Numbered from the stretch's first letter, positions 1 to 9,138 are shown. The stretch: DNA of 42,734 nucleotides from Kiritimatiellia bacterium (GCA_028686345.1 JAQUCE010000002.1:1-42734), one strand, 5' to 3'. Translations and numbers: made by a program. Notes: a model not told the origin generated them from the letters alone.

Positions 1-565
1 AAAAGTGATCTTGTGATAAGGGTATTTCAAGCGATTAGCGACCCCGCGCATCCGTCTTCGTCCCGCAAGCGGAACTACGCCGGGACAAGTGGCGGGGATG
101 AAATACCCTTATCCTTTCGCGGAGATTGCCAGTCGCTTTGCTCCTTGCCTCATCTTCGATGATGCCCTACTACGCTACGCTTCGTTTCGCGGGCAAAAAA
201 CTCTGTGTCTCTGTGAGAGATAAATAACGTGCAAAAAAACAAGAATATGAATGATAGTAGTACAAAGAGCACAAAGAGCCGCGCCGGAGCTCGGCGTTTC
301 CAGGGTTTCCCCATTTTTTACCTCAACATTTTTACCTAAAAACAACATGGTAATCTTTGTGAGCTATGTGTTCCTTGTGGTTTCAAAAATTAAAGTGCAA
401 CCATTTTGACCCCCTATGTCCAGTGATCAGACTTCTGAAACCTGGGGCCTGCAAGCTGAATTGCGGCAAAGGTGCAATTTATTATATGTGTTTCGCAGCT
501 ACGATGAATTTGGTATTATCAGCCAAGACATTCGTTCTCTAATTAGTAAAACAAGGAGCTCTTTT
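1..565. other. Non-coding, repeat-bearing region upstream of the alcohol dehydrogenase gene
   Basis: I see no convincing gene here. Positions 15-29 and 99-113 form a perfect 15-bp inverted repeat (GATAAGGGTATTTCA and its complement). The 69-bp loop resembles part of the 234-bp repeat at 40111-40344 (GCGCATCCGTCTTCGTCCCG is shared). Positions 271-430 are one copy of a 160-bp repeat found again near the other end of the window. An in-frame ATG at 416 lies inside that repeat, which argues against it as the start of the next gene. Confidence 0.6.
271..430 (+). repeat. 160-bp direct repeat, copy 1
   Basis: Nearly identical to 40700-40860 on the same strand: the two differ by a few substitutions and one 1-bp indel around position 341-352. 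It starts with ACAAAGAGCCGCGCCGGAGC and ends with CCCCTATGTCCAGTGATCAG. It has no long open frame and no terminal inverted repeat that I can see. Similarity over 160 bp between sites 40 kb apart implies recent copying or conversion. Confidence 0.9.
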
Positions 566-1726
566 ATGATAAATTTCACATATCACAATCCCGTTAAAAT
601 CGTTTTTGGCAAAGGCATGATTGCTAAGCTGGCGCACCTGGTTCCCGCAGGCTCAAAGGTGATGCTGGCGTATGGCGGCGGATCAATCAAGAAAAACGGC
701 GTTTATGAGCAGGTCTGCGCCGCTCTCCAAGGCTTTGAAGTGGTTGAATTCGGCGGGATTGAGGCCAATCCGCGTTACGCAACCTGCATGGAGGCAGCTG
801 CGAAGATCAAGGCGGCAGGTGTTAATTTTATTCTGGCTGTGGGTGGCGGCTCGGTCCTCGACGGCGCAAAGTTTATTGCGGTGGCAGCCCGCTTTGAGGA
901 TGGCGACCCCTGGCAGGTCATGGAAGGCAAGGTGCCTGTGACCGCCGCTCTGCCGCTCGGATGCGTGCTGACGCTGCCGGCGACCGGCTCAGAGATGAAC
1001 TGTGTCTCGGTTGTCTCGCGCGATGACACCGGTGAGAAGCTGGCGTTTTCCTCAGGGCACGTTTTCCCCCTGTTTTCGATCCTTGACCCTGAAACAACCT
1101 TTTCGCTGCCACTGCGTCAGGTTAAGAACGGGATTGTCGACCCGTTTGTGCATGTGATGGAGCAGTATGTCTGCCGGGCAGATAACACACCCTTGCAGGC
1201 ACGACAGGCCGAGGCGATTCTGCTGACGCTGCTTGAAGAGGGGCCCAAGGTGCTGGCTGACCCGGAAAACTATGCGGTGCGGGCCAACCTGATGTGGTGC
1301 GCCACAGCGGCCCTCAACAATTTGTTGGGCTGCGGCGTGGAAGCTCAGGACTGGAGCACGCATATGATCGGACATGAGCTGACAATTCTCTATGGACTTG
1401 ATCATGCTCAGACTTTAGCAGTGATTATGCCGCTGCTCTATCAACATCAGATCCAACGCAAGCAGGGACGGCTGGCGCAGTGTGCGGAACGTATCTGGGG
1501 TGTGACCACCGGCACTCAGCGCGAGAAGGCGGAGCAGGCCATCCAGAAGATGAAGGAGTTTTTTGAGGCTGTGGGAGTTTCAACCTCGCTGACCTCCTAT
1601 GGGGTTAACGTTGAGGAGGCAGCAACAAAAGCCGCTGCTAACCTTGCCAAACGCGGCGCCAAACTCGGTGAATATGGCGACATAGGCGCCGAGGAGGTGG
1701 CCGCGATCATCCGCAGCGCACAGTAG
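566..1726 (+). CDS. yqhD: Iron-containing alcohol dehydrogenase, YqhD/BDH type
   Basis: Predicted NADPH-dependent aldehyde reductase/alcohol dehydrogenase of the cytoplasmic group III (iron-type) family, which reduces short-chain aldehydes or butanal-like substrates. The start at 566 gives 386 residues, matching the usual 387 of YqhD. It follows a clear AAGGAG site and begins in the family style (MINFTYHNPVKIVFGKG). The dinucleotide loop YGGGS is at residues 36-40 and GGGSVLD at 93-99. The metal ligands are visible as D192 and H196 (NGIVDPFVH), H266 (DWSTHMIGHE) and H280 (GLDHAQ). An earlier in-frame ATG at 416 would add 50 residues encoded partly by a dispersed repeat and is rejected. No neighbour shares its operon. 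The family is certain, the substrate is not. Confidence 0.93.
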   Translation: MINFTYHNPVKIVFGKGMIAKLAHLVPAGSKVMLAYGGGSIKKNGVYEQVCAALQGFEVVEFGGIEANPRYATCMEAAAKIKAAGVNFILAVGGGSVLDGAKFIAVAARFEDGDPWQVMEGKVPVTAALPLGCVLTLPATGSEMNCVSVVSRDDTGEKLAFSSGHVFPLFSILDPETTFSLPLRQVKNGIVDPFVHVMEQYVCRADNTPLQARQAEAILLTLLEEGPKVLADPENYAVRANLMWCATAALNNLLGCGVEAQDWSTHMIGHELTILYGLDHAQTLAVIMPLLYQHQIQRKQGRLAQCAERIWGVTTGTQREKAEQAIQKMKEFFEAVGVSTSLTSYGVNVEEAATKAAANLAKRGAKLGEYGDIGAEEVAAIIRSAQ

Positions 1727-1769
1727 CTAAAACAGCTTTTGCACGGAATTCAATAAGCAATGCCACCCG

Positions 1770-1813
1770 GTCACCGGGTCACCGGGTCACCGGGTCACCG
1801 GGTCACCGGGTCA
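1770..1813. repeat. 8-bp tandem repeat, 5.5 units
   Basis: Five exact units of GTCACCGG plus a half unit, starting 44 bp after the alcohol dehydrogenase stop. Two more short tandem arrays follow before the tatD gene: three GACCCC units near 1894-1912 and three TTTAATC units near 1964-1985. Such arrays vary in copy number by slippage. No coding role is visible. Confidence 0.9.
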
Positions 1814-2000
1814 AAAAAAGCTTGCAGCCTGAACTGCGAAGCAACCGGCAAGCGAAAAACCCGAGGTCGGAGATCATTTCCGTGCGCCTTTCGACCCCGA
1901 CCCCGACCCCGATTTACAGGCACGAAACTGCGGCCAAGTGATCGAGTAATCAAACTTCTTTATTTAATCTTTAATCTTTAATCTTTCAACCTTTACTCTA

Positions 2001-2783
2001 ATGCACGACACAAATGAATTTTACGACACCCATGCGCATTTCAGTTTGAATCCAGGCGAGAGCGCAGTGGTGATGCAGCGTGCGTTGGAGGCGGGCGTGA
2101 TCCGGCTAGTGGCTGTTGGCGGCAGTCAGGACTTGAACGCCGCCGCCCTGGCCGTGGCCGAGGCGTGCAGCGGGCATGTCAGGCTGGCACTAGGCTTTGA
2201 CCGCAGCCAGGCGCAAGGCGCGGATGTTGCGGTGTTAGTCGAGACACTGCGCAGAGTGCATGCCATGACCCCTGTGGCGGCGGTGGGCGAGACAGGCTTG
2301 GACTTTCACTATGAGGCCGACAGTGCTGAGGCGCAGTGCGAGCTTTTCGCCGCGCAGCTGCGCTTGGCCCATGAGTGGAGCAAGCCGGTGGTTGTTCATA
2401 CCCGTGAGGCGGAGGCGGCAACCTTGCGGGTGCTGGATCAGACACCCTGGTCAGGGAAGGGGCTGCGCGGAGTGATTCACTGCTTTACCGGGAATAAAGA
2501 GTTTGCCAGGGAGCTGCTTGATCGCAATTTTGCAATCAGTTTCAGCGGGATCGTGACCTTTAAGAGTGCGGACATGCTACGCGAGAGTGCTGCGTTTGTG
2601 CCGGATGATCGGCTGATGATTGAGACTGACTCGCCCTTTCTGGCACCAGTGCCTCTGCGCGGTAAACGCAATGAGCCGGCGTTTGTGAAAATTGTGGCGG
2701 AGTGTCTGGCCGAGGTGCGCTGCACCACGCTGGCGCAGATCAGCAGGGTTACCACCCGCAATGCCCTGGCAATGTTCGGCTAG
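2001..2783 (+). CDS. tatD: TatD family metal-dependent hydrolase
   Basis: Predicted cytoplasmic TatD-type DNase/hydrolase with a TIM-barrel fold and a two-metal site, 260 residues as usual for the family. All ligands can be read: H11 and H13 (DTHAH), E97 (VGETGLD), H133 (VVHTRE), H160 (IHCFTG) and D210 (IETDSPFL). The usual G-x-HP after the third strand is replaced by GFDRS (residues 65-69), a deviation at a position that is not a metal ligand. No strong ribosome-binding site precedes the ATG, but the first metal motif lies only ten residues in, so the start is constrained. The gene stands alone between tandem-repeat spacers. Paralogues (YcfH, YjjV type) cannot be told apart here. Confidence 0.9.
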   Translation: MHDTNEFYDTHAHFSLNPGESAVVMQRALEAGVIRLVAVGGSQDLNAAALAVAEACSGHVRLALGFDRSQAQGADVAVLVETLRRVHAMTPVAAVGETGLDFHYEADSAEAQCELFAAQLRLAHEWSKPVVVHTREAEAATLRVLDQTPWSGKGLRGVIHCFTGNKEFARELLDRNFAISFSGIVTFKSADMLRESAAFVPDDRLMIETDSPFLAPVPLRGKRNEPAFVKIVAECLAEVRCTTLAQISRVTTRNALAMFG

Positions 2784-2791
2784 TGGTGGCA

Positions 2792-2829
2792 GGTGCTGGG
2801 AGTGAGGGCGGGTGCTGGGAGTGAGGGCG
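2792..2829. repeat. 19-bp tandem duplication
   Basis: Two adjacent copies of a 19-bp unit beginning GGTGCTGGGAGTGAGGGC, just after the tatD stop codon. Confidence 0.8.
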
Positions 2830-2847
2830 TGTGAGAGTGCGACCTTT

Positions 2848-2870
2848 TTGCAACCACTCAGTGGTTGCAA
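2848..2870. repeat. Perfect palindrome, family shared with the one after xylA
   Basis: Two 11-bp arms (TTGCAACCACT and its complement) around a single C. The core ACCACTCAGTGGT recurs at 6707-6735 after xylA. Neither copy is followed by a T tract in the gene's direction, so a classical Rho-independent terminator is not shown, but both lie 3' of a plus-strand gene. Confidence 0.75.
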
Positions 2871-2938
2871 ACAAGAGTGTAAAAAAAGGGGCCTGAAAGC
2901 GCACTGCCGGAAGCAGGCAGCTCCCCAACCCCTAACCC

Positions 2939-3595
2939 CTAACCCTCAAACCGCAGTTCGCCAAAGCACTCCGGCGCGTGGAAGTTCAGCTCTTCCACTG
3001 GCGACCAGCTGATCCAGTGCGGATGGGAGGTTCCATCAGCGCACTTATAAAAATTGCCGCTCCAGGTTTTACCAGCTAGGCTGCCAAGCTCTCCAGCGTG
3101 GGCCTCCAACACGCACAGCGGTATTTTCAAGGACAGATCCCAATTTGTAGGTGTGGTTATCTCCGGATCCACGATGTGCGGGAGCGAGGAGATGATCTCA
3201 ATCCTGCGGCATAGTTCATCCGTCAGCGAGGTGGCTTTTTTGAGACCCGTGGCAGTACGTCTCCAATCTTCGACATACGATAGCAACAGAGCTCCGCCAG
3301 CGTTGACCTCAAAGTTGAAATAGCCGCGATCAGCGCGCGGGCGTACAAAAAACTCAACGCAGCTGTCCCGATAAACAGGTGAGTGGAAACCCGAGTGAAC
3401 GACTTTCACATAGCAATCAGCCACATCGAACCGCAGGTAAAGGTTACGGGTGTCGTGCAACAGCGCGAAGTTGACAGCGGGGTGGTGGTCAGAGGATTCC
3501 ACCCGCACCTCGGCGACTGAGCCAGCCTCTGCTTTAGAAAAATCCACTCCGCCCAAGTCGCACGCTTTGATTTGGTTGACAGTGTAAGATTTCAT
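2939..3595 (-). CDS. CBM9-like carbohydrate-binding domain protein
   Basis: A 218-residue protein made almost entirely of one beta-sandwich domain of the CBM9-like/DOMON type. Recognisable pieces are a lead-in 'LGGVDFSKAEAG', the 'LYLRFDVADCYV' strand, 'VYRDSCVEFFVRP', 'GYFNFEVNAGG', and the closing 'WSGNFYKCADGTSHPHWISW' followed by a 'NFHAPECFGEL' strand. Family members bind sugars or act as stand-alone proteins of unknown role in Bacteroidetes and PVC bacteria. There is no signal peptide, so it is probably cytoplasmic, which is unusual for a sugar-binding module. Its ATG overlaps the TGA of the aminotransferase gene upstream (ATGA at 3592-3595), so the two are translationally coupled. Its end abuts a short CCCCTAA-type tandem. 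The exact function is unknown. Confidence 0.8.
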   Translation of the reverse strand: MKSYTVNQIKACDLGGVDFSKAEAGSVAEVRVESSDHHPAVNFALLHDTRNLYLRFDVADCYVKVVHSGFHSPVYRDSCVEFFVRPRADRGYFNFEVNAGGALLLSYVEDWRRTATGLKKATSLTDELCRRIEIISSLPHIVDPEITTPTNWDLSLKIPLCVLEAHAGELGSLAGKTWSGNFYKCADGTSHPHWISWSPVEELNFHAPECFGELRFEG

Positions 3596-4887
3596 TGCAT
3601 CTCTTGAACCGCGCTATGCAGGTTGGCAAAGAGCTGATCCAGCTTTCCCAGCGGCACGGAGGAGAAGGCGATCCGCAGTAGGCCGGCGACAACGATTACG
3701 CCCGTGCTGTATTTTTCAAGCAGCAGTTTTCGCAGCTTCTCGGGGTTGGCGTTGACCGGCTTGACGCACATGAAGTAACCGGAGTTAAAGGGCATGGGCG
3801 TAAAGGAGTCCGCATACTCCGGATGTTCTAAAAAGATGCTCTGAATACGGTTATAGCGCTCTTTCAGAGTCAGGAATTTGTTGATTTTCTGTTCCGCGTA
3901 CTCAGGAAGTTCGTAAGCGTGCAGCAGGAAGTGCTGGGCCAGGCTGGAGGTGTTGGAGATCGTGGCCCGCACCACCCCGGCGGCCTTGGCCTCAAGCGCT
4001 TTGTAGTGCTCCCCCGTGCAAGCCTTGCAACCAAAGGTGATGAATCCAATGCGGAAGCCCCAGACATAGTCCTCTTTGGTCGGCCCATCCAGTTTAACGG
4101 CTAAGACATTTTTATGGCAGTTAGCCAGATCAGCAAAGAGTGACTCGCCGTGCACACACTCTTCGTAGACCAAGCCGAAGTAGGCATCATCAATGATCAC
4201 AACGATCTTCTTGCCAGCCTCTGCAGCGCGGAGAATGGCGGCATAGATTTTCTCCGCATCCTCACTGGTCGCCGAGTAGCCGGTCGGGTTGTTAGGGAAG
4301 TTAAGCAGGACAATTTTCTTTTCCCCTGCGGTCATGAGTTTTTCCTCAAGCCCCTCCGCATTGTAAACGCCCTCCTTAAACATGGGAAAGGTGGTCAGGT
4401 TTGCGCCGTGGCACTCATGCATGAGCAGGTCATAGTTGTCCCAGTAGAGATCAGTCAGAATCACTGTTTCGTCTTGATCCACAAAGAGAAACGAAGATAT
4501 GCTCAGCCCATGCGTCAAGGCGTTGGTAACCACCGGCATGCTGAATGATTGGCCGTTGAGGTTCGGATTTTTCTGAATCATCATCTCGCGCCATTTCGTG
4601 CGCAATGGTGGCAACCCGTAGCTGGGGGTGTATAGGAAGGCACTGGTGTTGAGTCCCACCTTGGCGGCAAGACACTCCAGAGTCAAAGGAGTGCCATTGT
4701 TTTCAAAGGCGGTTCCGATTGTAGCGTTAATCGCGGCATCTTTAGCTTCCGCGCTTTGGCCCAAAATTCCGCGCGACGGAAAATACGCCCGCTTGCCTCT
4801 CTCTGAGAGCATGGATGCGACAGGGGAGTTGTGAGACGCAAGGATGTTGTTAAGTTCAACAGCTAATTCATGAAGTTTCGATGACAT
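3592..4887 (-). CDS. PLP-dependent aminotransferase, class I/II
   Basis: A 431-residue fold-type I aminotransferase. The substrate/PLP loop NFPNNPTGY is at about residues 195-203, the PLP-binding aspartate and tyrosine in 'IIDDAYFG' at about 229-236, the Schiff-base lysine in 'DGPTKEDYVWGFRIGF' at about residue 271, and a C-terminal substrate-carboxylate arginine in 'GLLRIAFS'. It lacks the N-terminal signature of LL-diaminopimelate aminotransferase, and I cannot assign a substrate; aspartate, aromatic or branched amino acids are all possible. It is the first gene of a two-gene operon with the CBM9-like protein, behind the perfect promoter at 4981-5009. The ATG at 4887 lies about 90 nt from the predicted transcription start. 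Confidence 0.85.
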   Translation of the reverse strand: MSSKLHELAVELNNILASHNSPVASMLSERGKRAYFPSRGILGQSAEAKDAAINATIGTAFENNGTPLTLECLAAKVGLNTSAFLYTPSYGLPPLRTKWREMMIQKNPNLNGQSFSMPVVTNALTHGLSISSFLFVDQDETVILTDLYWDNYDLLMHECHGANLTTFPMFKEGVYNAEGLEEKLMTAGEKKIVLLNFPNNPTGYSATSEDAEKIYAAILRAAEAGKKIVVIIDDAYFGLVYEECVHGESLFADLANCHKNVLAVKLDGPTKEDYVWGFRIGFITFGCKACTGEHYKALEAKAAGVVRATISNTSSLAQHFLLHAYELPEYAEQKINKFLTLKERYNRIQSIFLEHPEYADSFTPMPFNSGYFMCVKPVNANPEKLRKLLLEKYSTGVIVVAGLLRIAFSSVPLGKLDQLFANLHSAVQEMQ

Positions 4888-4980
4888 TTTGAGTCCTTAC
4901 CAATTGCAAGTGGCATTAATTATAAACCGAGTTTGAGGACAAAAAACCGTTGCAAACGACGTTTCATCTTTTGGCGTGAA

Positions 4981-5009
4981 ATTATACTATATCAAAGAGC
5001 CTCTGTCAA
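4981..5009 (-). promoter_or_regulatory. Perfect sigma-70 consensus promoter for the aminotransferase operon
   Basis: Read on the minus strand: TTGACA, 17-nt spacer, TATAAT. Both hexamers match the consensus exactly. The predicted start is near 4974, giving a leader of about 87 nt before the ATG at 4887. The rest of the 370-bp divergent spacer (4888-5257) is AT-rich and must also hold the xylA promoter, for which I find no clear match. Confidence 0.85.
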
Positions 5010-5257
5010 TTTGCACACGTCTGTCAAATGAAGAATAATAAAAACTGAAGGCGGTCATTAACGGATCAAGTAAACTCGAGCGCCGTATGAAGGCCAAAGT
5101 GTTCAGGAAATATTCGGAGAAGAGATGGAAAGCTGTCAAGCATAATGAGGTTTGTCGCATTTAACATTGCAATCCAACGCTTAAAACGATATTTTGTTTT
5201 CTCACGAATAAGATCTTTCGGATTGCAAAATTTTATGAAATTCATAAGGAGATAATC

Positions 5258-6586
5258 ATGAGCGTAGTTACCGGGAATAAAGTATACTTTCCTCAAGTTT
5301 CCAAGGTTGCCTATGAAGGGGTTGGCAGTGATAACCCTTTGGCCTTTAAATGGTATGATGAGAATGCGGTTGTGGCTGGCAAAACAATGAAACAGCACAT
5401 GCGTTTCGCGGTTGCCTACTGGCATACCTTCTGTGGAACCGGCGGTGATCCCTTTGGTGGCCAAACCCACTTTTTCCCCTGGCTGCAGGGCGTGGATGCC
5501 GACACGCGCGCCAAAAACAAGATGGATGCGGCCTTTGAATTTATCACCAAGCTCGGGGCTCCCTTCTATTGCTTCCACGACTATGATCTGGTGGAAGAGG
5601 GCGCGACCTTTGCCGAGTCAACCGCGCGGCTGGAGCGCATTGTCGCCTATGCCAAAGAGAAGCAGGCAGCCTCTGGCGTTAAACTTCTGTGGGGCACGGC
5701 CAACCTCTTCAGCCATCCGCGCTATATGAATGGCGCGGCCACCAACCCTGATTTCGCAACCGTGGCCTGTGCCGGCGCCCAGTTGAAGAACGCGCTGGAC
5801 GCGACAATCGAACTTGGCGGCGAGAACTATGTTTTCTGGGGCGGTCGCGAGGGCTACATGAGTCTGCTGAATACAGATATGAAAAAAGAACTCAGTAATT
5901 TTGCGCGTTTTTTGACCATGGCCCGCGATTACGCGCGTGCCAATGGGTTTAAAGGCAGCTTCTTTATTGAGCCCAAGCCCATGGAGCCCAGCAAACACCA
6001 GTATGACTTTGACTGCGCAACCGTGATCGGCTTCCTGAAAGAACACGGCTTGGAGAAAGATTTTAAACTCAATGTCGAGGTCAACCACGCCACACTGGCG
6101 CAGCACACCTTCCAGCATGAGCTGCAGGTGGCCGCCGACGCCGGGATGCTGGGCAGCATTGATGCCAACCGCGGCGACTATCAGAACGGCTGGGACACTG
6201 ATCAGTTCCCAATCAATCTGAGTGAGACCGTGGAGGCCATGCTGGTGATTCTTGAGGCTGGCGGCCTGCAGGGCGGCGGCACCAACTTTGATGCCAAGAT
6301 CCGTCGCAACTCCACCGACCTGGAAGACATCTTTATCGCCCATATTGCCGGCATGGACATCTTTGCCCGCGCCCTGCTGGCGGCGGATAAAATCTTGACC
6401 AACTCAGCCTACAAGCGGATGCGTGCTGAGCGCTACGCATCCTTTGACAGCGGCCGCGGGGCGGATTTCGCGGCCGGTACGCTGAGCTTGGAAGAGCTTG
6501 CCGCCATCGGTGCCGCCAATGGCGAGCCACAGGTAATCAGCGGGCAACAGGAGCTTTACGAGTCTCTGATCAACCAGTACATCTAA
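5258..6586 (+). CDS. xylA: Xylose isomerase
   Basis: Cytoplasmic D-xylose isomerase (xylose to xylulose), 442 residues, the length of the type II enzymes. Metal and catalytic motifs are all present in order: '[10 protein letters not shown]' with the catalytic His, 'FWGGREGY', '[16 protein letters not shown]' with the metal-binding Glu and the catalytic Lys, '[16 protein letters not shown]' and 'GSIDANRGD'. The start follows AAGGAGATAATC. No xylulokinase or transporter gene is adjacent, so the gene is not in a xyl operon here. After the stop come the first 21 bp of a 3'-end repeat and then the palindrome at 6707-6735. Confidence 0.97.
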   Translation: MSVVTGNKVYFPQVSKVAYEGVGSDNPLAFKWYDENAVVAGKTMKQHMRFAVAYWHTFCGTGGDPFGGQTHFFPWLQGVDADTRAKNKMDAAFEFITKLGAPFYCFHDYDLVEEGATFAESTARLERIVAYAKEKQAASGVKLLWGTANLFSHPRYMNGAATNPDFATVACAGAQLKNALDATIELGGENYVFWGGREGYMSLLNTDMKKELSNFARFLTMARDYARANGFKGSFFIEPKPMEPSKHQYDFDCATVIGFLKEHGLEKDFKLNVEVNHATLAQHTFQHELQVAADAGMLGSIDANRGDYQNGWDTDQFPINLSETVEAMLVILEAGGLQGGGTNFDAKIRRNSTDLEDIFIAHIAGMDIFARALLAADKILTNSAYKRMRAERYASFDSGRGADFAAGTLSLEELAAIGAANGEPQVISGQQELYESLINQYI

Positions 6587-6631
6587 AGCAGCTAGTCGCC
6601 GCCTGTCTGCGTGCTACGCACAAGCCAGGCA
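6583..6631 (+). repeat. 3'-end repeat fragment (CTAAAGCAGCTAGTCGC) plus hairpin
   Basis: The sequence CTAAAGCAGCTAGTCGC overlaps the xylA stop codon. The same string lies just after the stop of the Mla lipoprotein gene (25527) and, on the minus strand, after bamA (36224), where it opens a repeat of about 130 bp. Here only the first 21 bp are shared. A hairpin follows (GCCTG...CAGGC enclosing GTGC/GCAC, 6602-6631). Confidence 0.65.
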
Positions 6632-6706
6632 ACCAAAAGAGTTTGTCTTGCCCTTTGGTAAGGGCCTAAACCGGCGGCCATCCGGCGCATCGCCCTTTTA
6701 ATCTCT

Positions 6707-6735
6707 TTGTTGCGACCACTCAGTGGTCGCAACAA
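6707..6735. repeat. Perfect 14-bp-arm palindrome downstream of xylA
   Basis: Arms TTGTTGCGACCACT and its complement surround one C. It shares its core with the palindrome after tatD (2848-2870). It may form an RNA hairpin ending the xylA transcript, but no T tract follows on either strand beyond the arm itself. Confidence 0.75.
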
Positions 6736-6859
6736 AAATCGGCTCAAACCAGCGGCGCCGACCAGCCTAAAACAAAAGACTTATATTTATTGCGATATTT
6801 TGTGATTTTGTACTTGTTTTGCTAAACGAAAAAGTCCAAGATATACGCTCCCTTTTTAG

Positions 6860-7018
6860 AAGAGGTGTAAGTTGAGCGGCTTATTGACTGTGTGAGCAGA
6901 ATAAATATGCAAGCTGCTCAATGTAAGGAGTGCTGTGTTTGATGAGTGCAGTCAACGGCCGGGCGAAACAATAGTGTTTCCCGGTTACTAATATTAAGGC
7001 AACAAGGAGCCTAAGATC
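6860..7018 (+). promoter_or_regulatory. Structured leader of the EF-G gene
   Basis: Two hairpins are visible upstream of the EF-G start. One pairs 6872-6882 (TTGAGCGGCTT) with 6911-6921 (AAGCTGCTCAA), 11 bp with one G-U pair and a 28-nt loop. The other pairs about 6959-6969 with 6975-6984 (CCGGG...GAAAC with GTTTCCCGG). The second ends about 20 nt before the AAGGAG site at 7003-7008. No T tract follows, so attenuation is not shown. Autoregulation by the product or by a ribosomal protein is an inference. The rest of 6632-6860 shows nothing else. Confidence 0.4.
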
Positions 7019-9103
7019 ATGCCAAGACCCATCCCGTTAGAGAAGATTCGTAATATCGGCATCATGGCGCATATTGATGCGGGTAAAACCACTTGCAGTG
7101 AGCGCATTTTATTTTATTCAGGCAAGAGCTATAAGATCGGTGAAACACACGAAGGCAGTGCCACCATGGACTACATGGCACAGGAGCAGGAGCGTGGCAT
7201 AACCATCAGCTCCGCCGCAACCGCAGTCTCCTGGAATGGGTACCAGATCAGTTTGATCGATACTCCCGGCCATGTTGACTTTACCGCTGAGGTTGAACGC
7301 TCGCTGCGTGTGCTCGATGGAGCTGTCGCACTCTTCTGCGCCGTCGGCGGGGTACAGCCACAATCTGAACAGGTGTGGCGTCAGAGCGAAAAATATGAAG
7401 TGCCGAAGCTTTGCATGGTTAATAAAATGGACCGTGTTGGGGCTAACTTTTTCACAGTGGTCAAAGAGATCCGCGAAACACTGAACGGCAACCCGGTGTC
7501 AATGGTCTGCCCGATCGGCGCGGGCGAGACTTTTGTCGGTGTGGTTGATCTGATGACCATGCGGGCTTTGATCTTTGATGAAGCGTCGCATGGCATGACA
7601 GTGCTGGACGAAGATATCCCCGCCGAGTTGCAGGAACAGTGCGAAGAGATGCGCGCGGAGATGGTTGAAAAAGCCGCTGAGCAGGATGAGGCGCTGCTGG
7701 AGAAATATTTTGAGACCGGAGAGCTGAGCATCCCGGAGATTAAAAAAGGTTTACGGATTGGAACCATCAGCCGCAATCTCGTGCCCACCTACTGCGGAAC
7801 CGCCTTTAAGAACAAGGGTGTTCAGCCGCTGCTGAATGCTGTTATTGATTATATGCCCTCGCCGCTGGATGTGGGCACCATCCGTTCGTCGGATAATCCG
7901 GATATGATCCGCGAACCCAAGGATGATGCCCCGTTCTCCGCCCTGGCGTTCAAAATTCTGACTGACAAGCACATGGGCAAGATTGTGTTTATACGCATCT
8001 ACTCTGGAACCATCAATGTCGGAGATACTGTTCTCAACAGCAGCATGGGTGAGAAGGGTCGCTTCGGCCGGTTGTTCCGCATGCATGCCAACCATCAGGA
8101 AGCGCTTGAAGTCGCGCACGCCGGTGACATTGTGGCGGTTGTGGGTGTCCCTAAAACCCGAACTGGTGACACATTTTGCTCCCTGGAGCACCCGATTGTG
8201 CTGGAGGCGATTGAGTTCCCCGCGCCGGTGATTTCAATCGCGATTCGCCCCAGCTCTCGCCATGATAACGAGAAGCTCGGCCTGGCATTGCACGCTTTGG
8301 CACAGGAGGATCCAACCTTTGTGGTCAACTACGATCCTGAGACCAGCGAAACCATTATCTCCGGGATGGGTGAACTGCACTTGGAGATTATTGTTGACCG
8401 CCTGAAGCGCGAGTTTGCTGTGGCGGCCGAGGTTGGCCGTCCCGAGGTCGCTTATCGCGAAACCCTGCGCCACACGGTTGAGGGTGCCTACAAGCACTCC
8501 AAGCAGACAGGCGGACGCGGTCAGTTCGCCAATGTCTCCTTGAAGCTGGAGCCGCAGGATCCTGGACGCGGCTTTACCTTTGTCAATGAGGTTAAGGGCG
8601 GTGTAATTCCAGTCGAGTATATCTCCGCGGTTGAAAAGGGCGTGATCAAAGCCATGCACGCAGGCCCTTGCGGCGGATATCCAGTGGTGGATGTCAAGGT
8701 CACGGTCTTTGACGGCTCTTATCATGAGGTTGACTCCAGTGAGTTCGCCTTTATCGAGGCTGCGCGTCAGTGCTTTAAATCACTTTTCCTGAAGGCCAAT
8801 CCGCAGATTCTGGAGCCGGTGATGGCGGTTGAGGTCGCTGTTCCCGAGGACTATATGGGTGCTGCGACTGGCTCGATCTGTCAGCGCCGCGGACGTGTTG
8901 ACGGCATGGATGACAAGTACGGCACCAAGCTGGTGCGCGGATTTGTGCCGCTGGGCGAGATGTTTGGATACTCGAATTCCATCCGTACCATGACTCAGGG
9001 CCGCGGCTCATTCTCAATGGTCTTCGAGCGCTATGAAGGCGTGCCCTTTGAACTGGCCGAGCAGATCATGGAGAAGCGCAAGGCAGCAGGCAAGGTACGT
9101 TGA
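7019..9103 (+). CDS. fusA: Translation elongation factor G
   Basis: Ribosomal translocase EF-G, 694 residues, full length. GTPase motifs: AHIDAGKTT (about residues 17-25), the switch I region ending in 'RGITISSA', DTPGH, NKMD, and '[10 protein letters not shown]' for the G5 region. Domain IV carries the 'GGRGQFANV' and '[10 protein letters not shown]' segments and domain V follows, so the canonical domain set is present. The ATG follows AAGGAGCCTAAGATC. The gene stands alone: no rpsL, rpsG or tuf flanks it. It could be the only EF-G moved out of the str operon or a second paralogue. Sequence alone does not decide between classical EF-G and an EF-G2/spdEFG-type paralogue, but the normal catalytic motifs argue for an active enzyme. 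Confidence 0.95.
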   Translation: MPRPIPLEKIRNIGIMAHIDAGKTTCSERILFYSGKSYKIGETHEGSATMDYMAQEQERGITISSAATAVSWNGYQISLIDTPGHVDFTAEVERSLRVLDGAVALFCAVGGVQPQSEQVWRQSEKYEVPKLCMVNKMDRVGANFFTVVKEIRETLNGNPVSMVCPIGAGETFVGVVDLMTMRALIFDEASHGMTVLDEDIPAELQEQCEEMRAEMVEKAAEQDEALLEKYFETGELSIPEIKKGLRIGTISRNLVPTYCGTAFKNKGVQPLLNAVIDYMPSPLDVGTIRSSDNPDMIREPKDDAPFSALAFKILTDKHMGKIVFIRIYSGTINVGDTVLNSSMGEKGRFGRLFRMHANHQEALEVAHAGDIVAVVGVPKTRTGDTFCSLEHPIVLEAIEFPAPVISIAIRPSSRHDNEKLGLALHALAQEDPTFVVNYDPETSETIISGMGELHLEIIVDRLKREFAVAAEVGRPEVAYRETLRHTVEGAYKHSKQTGGRGQFANVSLKLEPQDPGRGFTFVNEVKGGVIPVEYISAVEKGVIKAMHAGPCGGYPVVDVKVTVFDGSYHEVDSSEFAFIEAARQCFKSLFLKANPQILEPVMAVEVAVPEDYMGAATGSICQRRGRVDGMDDKYGTKLVRGFVPLGEMFGYSNSIRTMTQGRGSFSMVFERYEGVPFELAEQIMEKRKAAGKVR

Positions 9104-9138
9104 GAGCGCCGTATAACAGCCGCTCTGCCAGCGACATC

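Noticed and set aside
416..565. N-terminal extension of the alcohol dehydrogenase from the ATG at 416
   Set aside because: It is encoded partly by the 160-bp dispersed repeat, lacks a ribosome-binding site and has no family similarity. The ATG at 566 follows AAGGAG and gives the normal length.
1770..1813. CRISPR array
   Set aside because: The units are 8 bp and contiguous with no spacers; no cas gene is in the window.
1760..1981. Open frame of 73 codons over the tandem arrays
   Set aside because: It is made of tandem-repeat translation, with no ribosome-binding site and no family resemblance.
2848..2870. Rho-independent terminator for tatD
   Set aside because: The palindrome has no following T tract on the plus strand, and a close copy at 6707-6735 also lacks one, so I list both as repeats.
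5066..5578. Minus-strand frame of 170 codons overlapping the xylA start
   Set aside because: It is antisense to the well-supported xylA start and promoter region and shows no recognisable domain.
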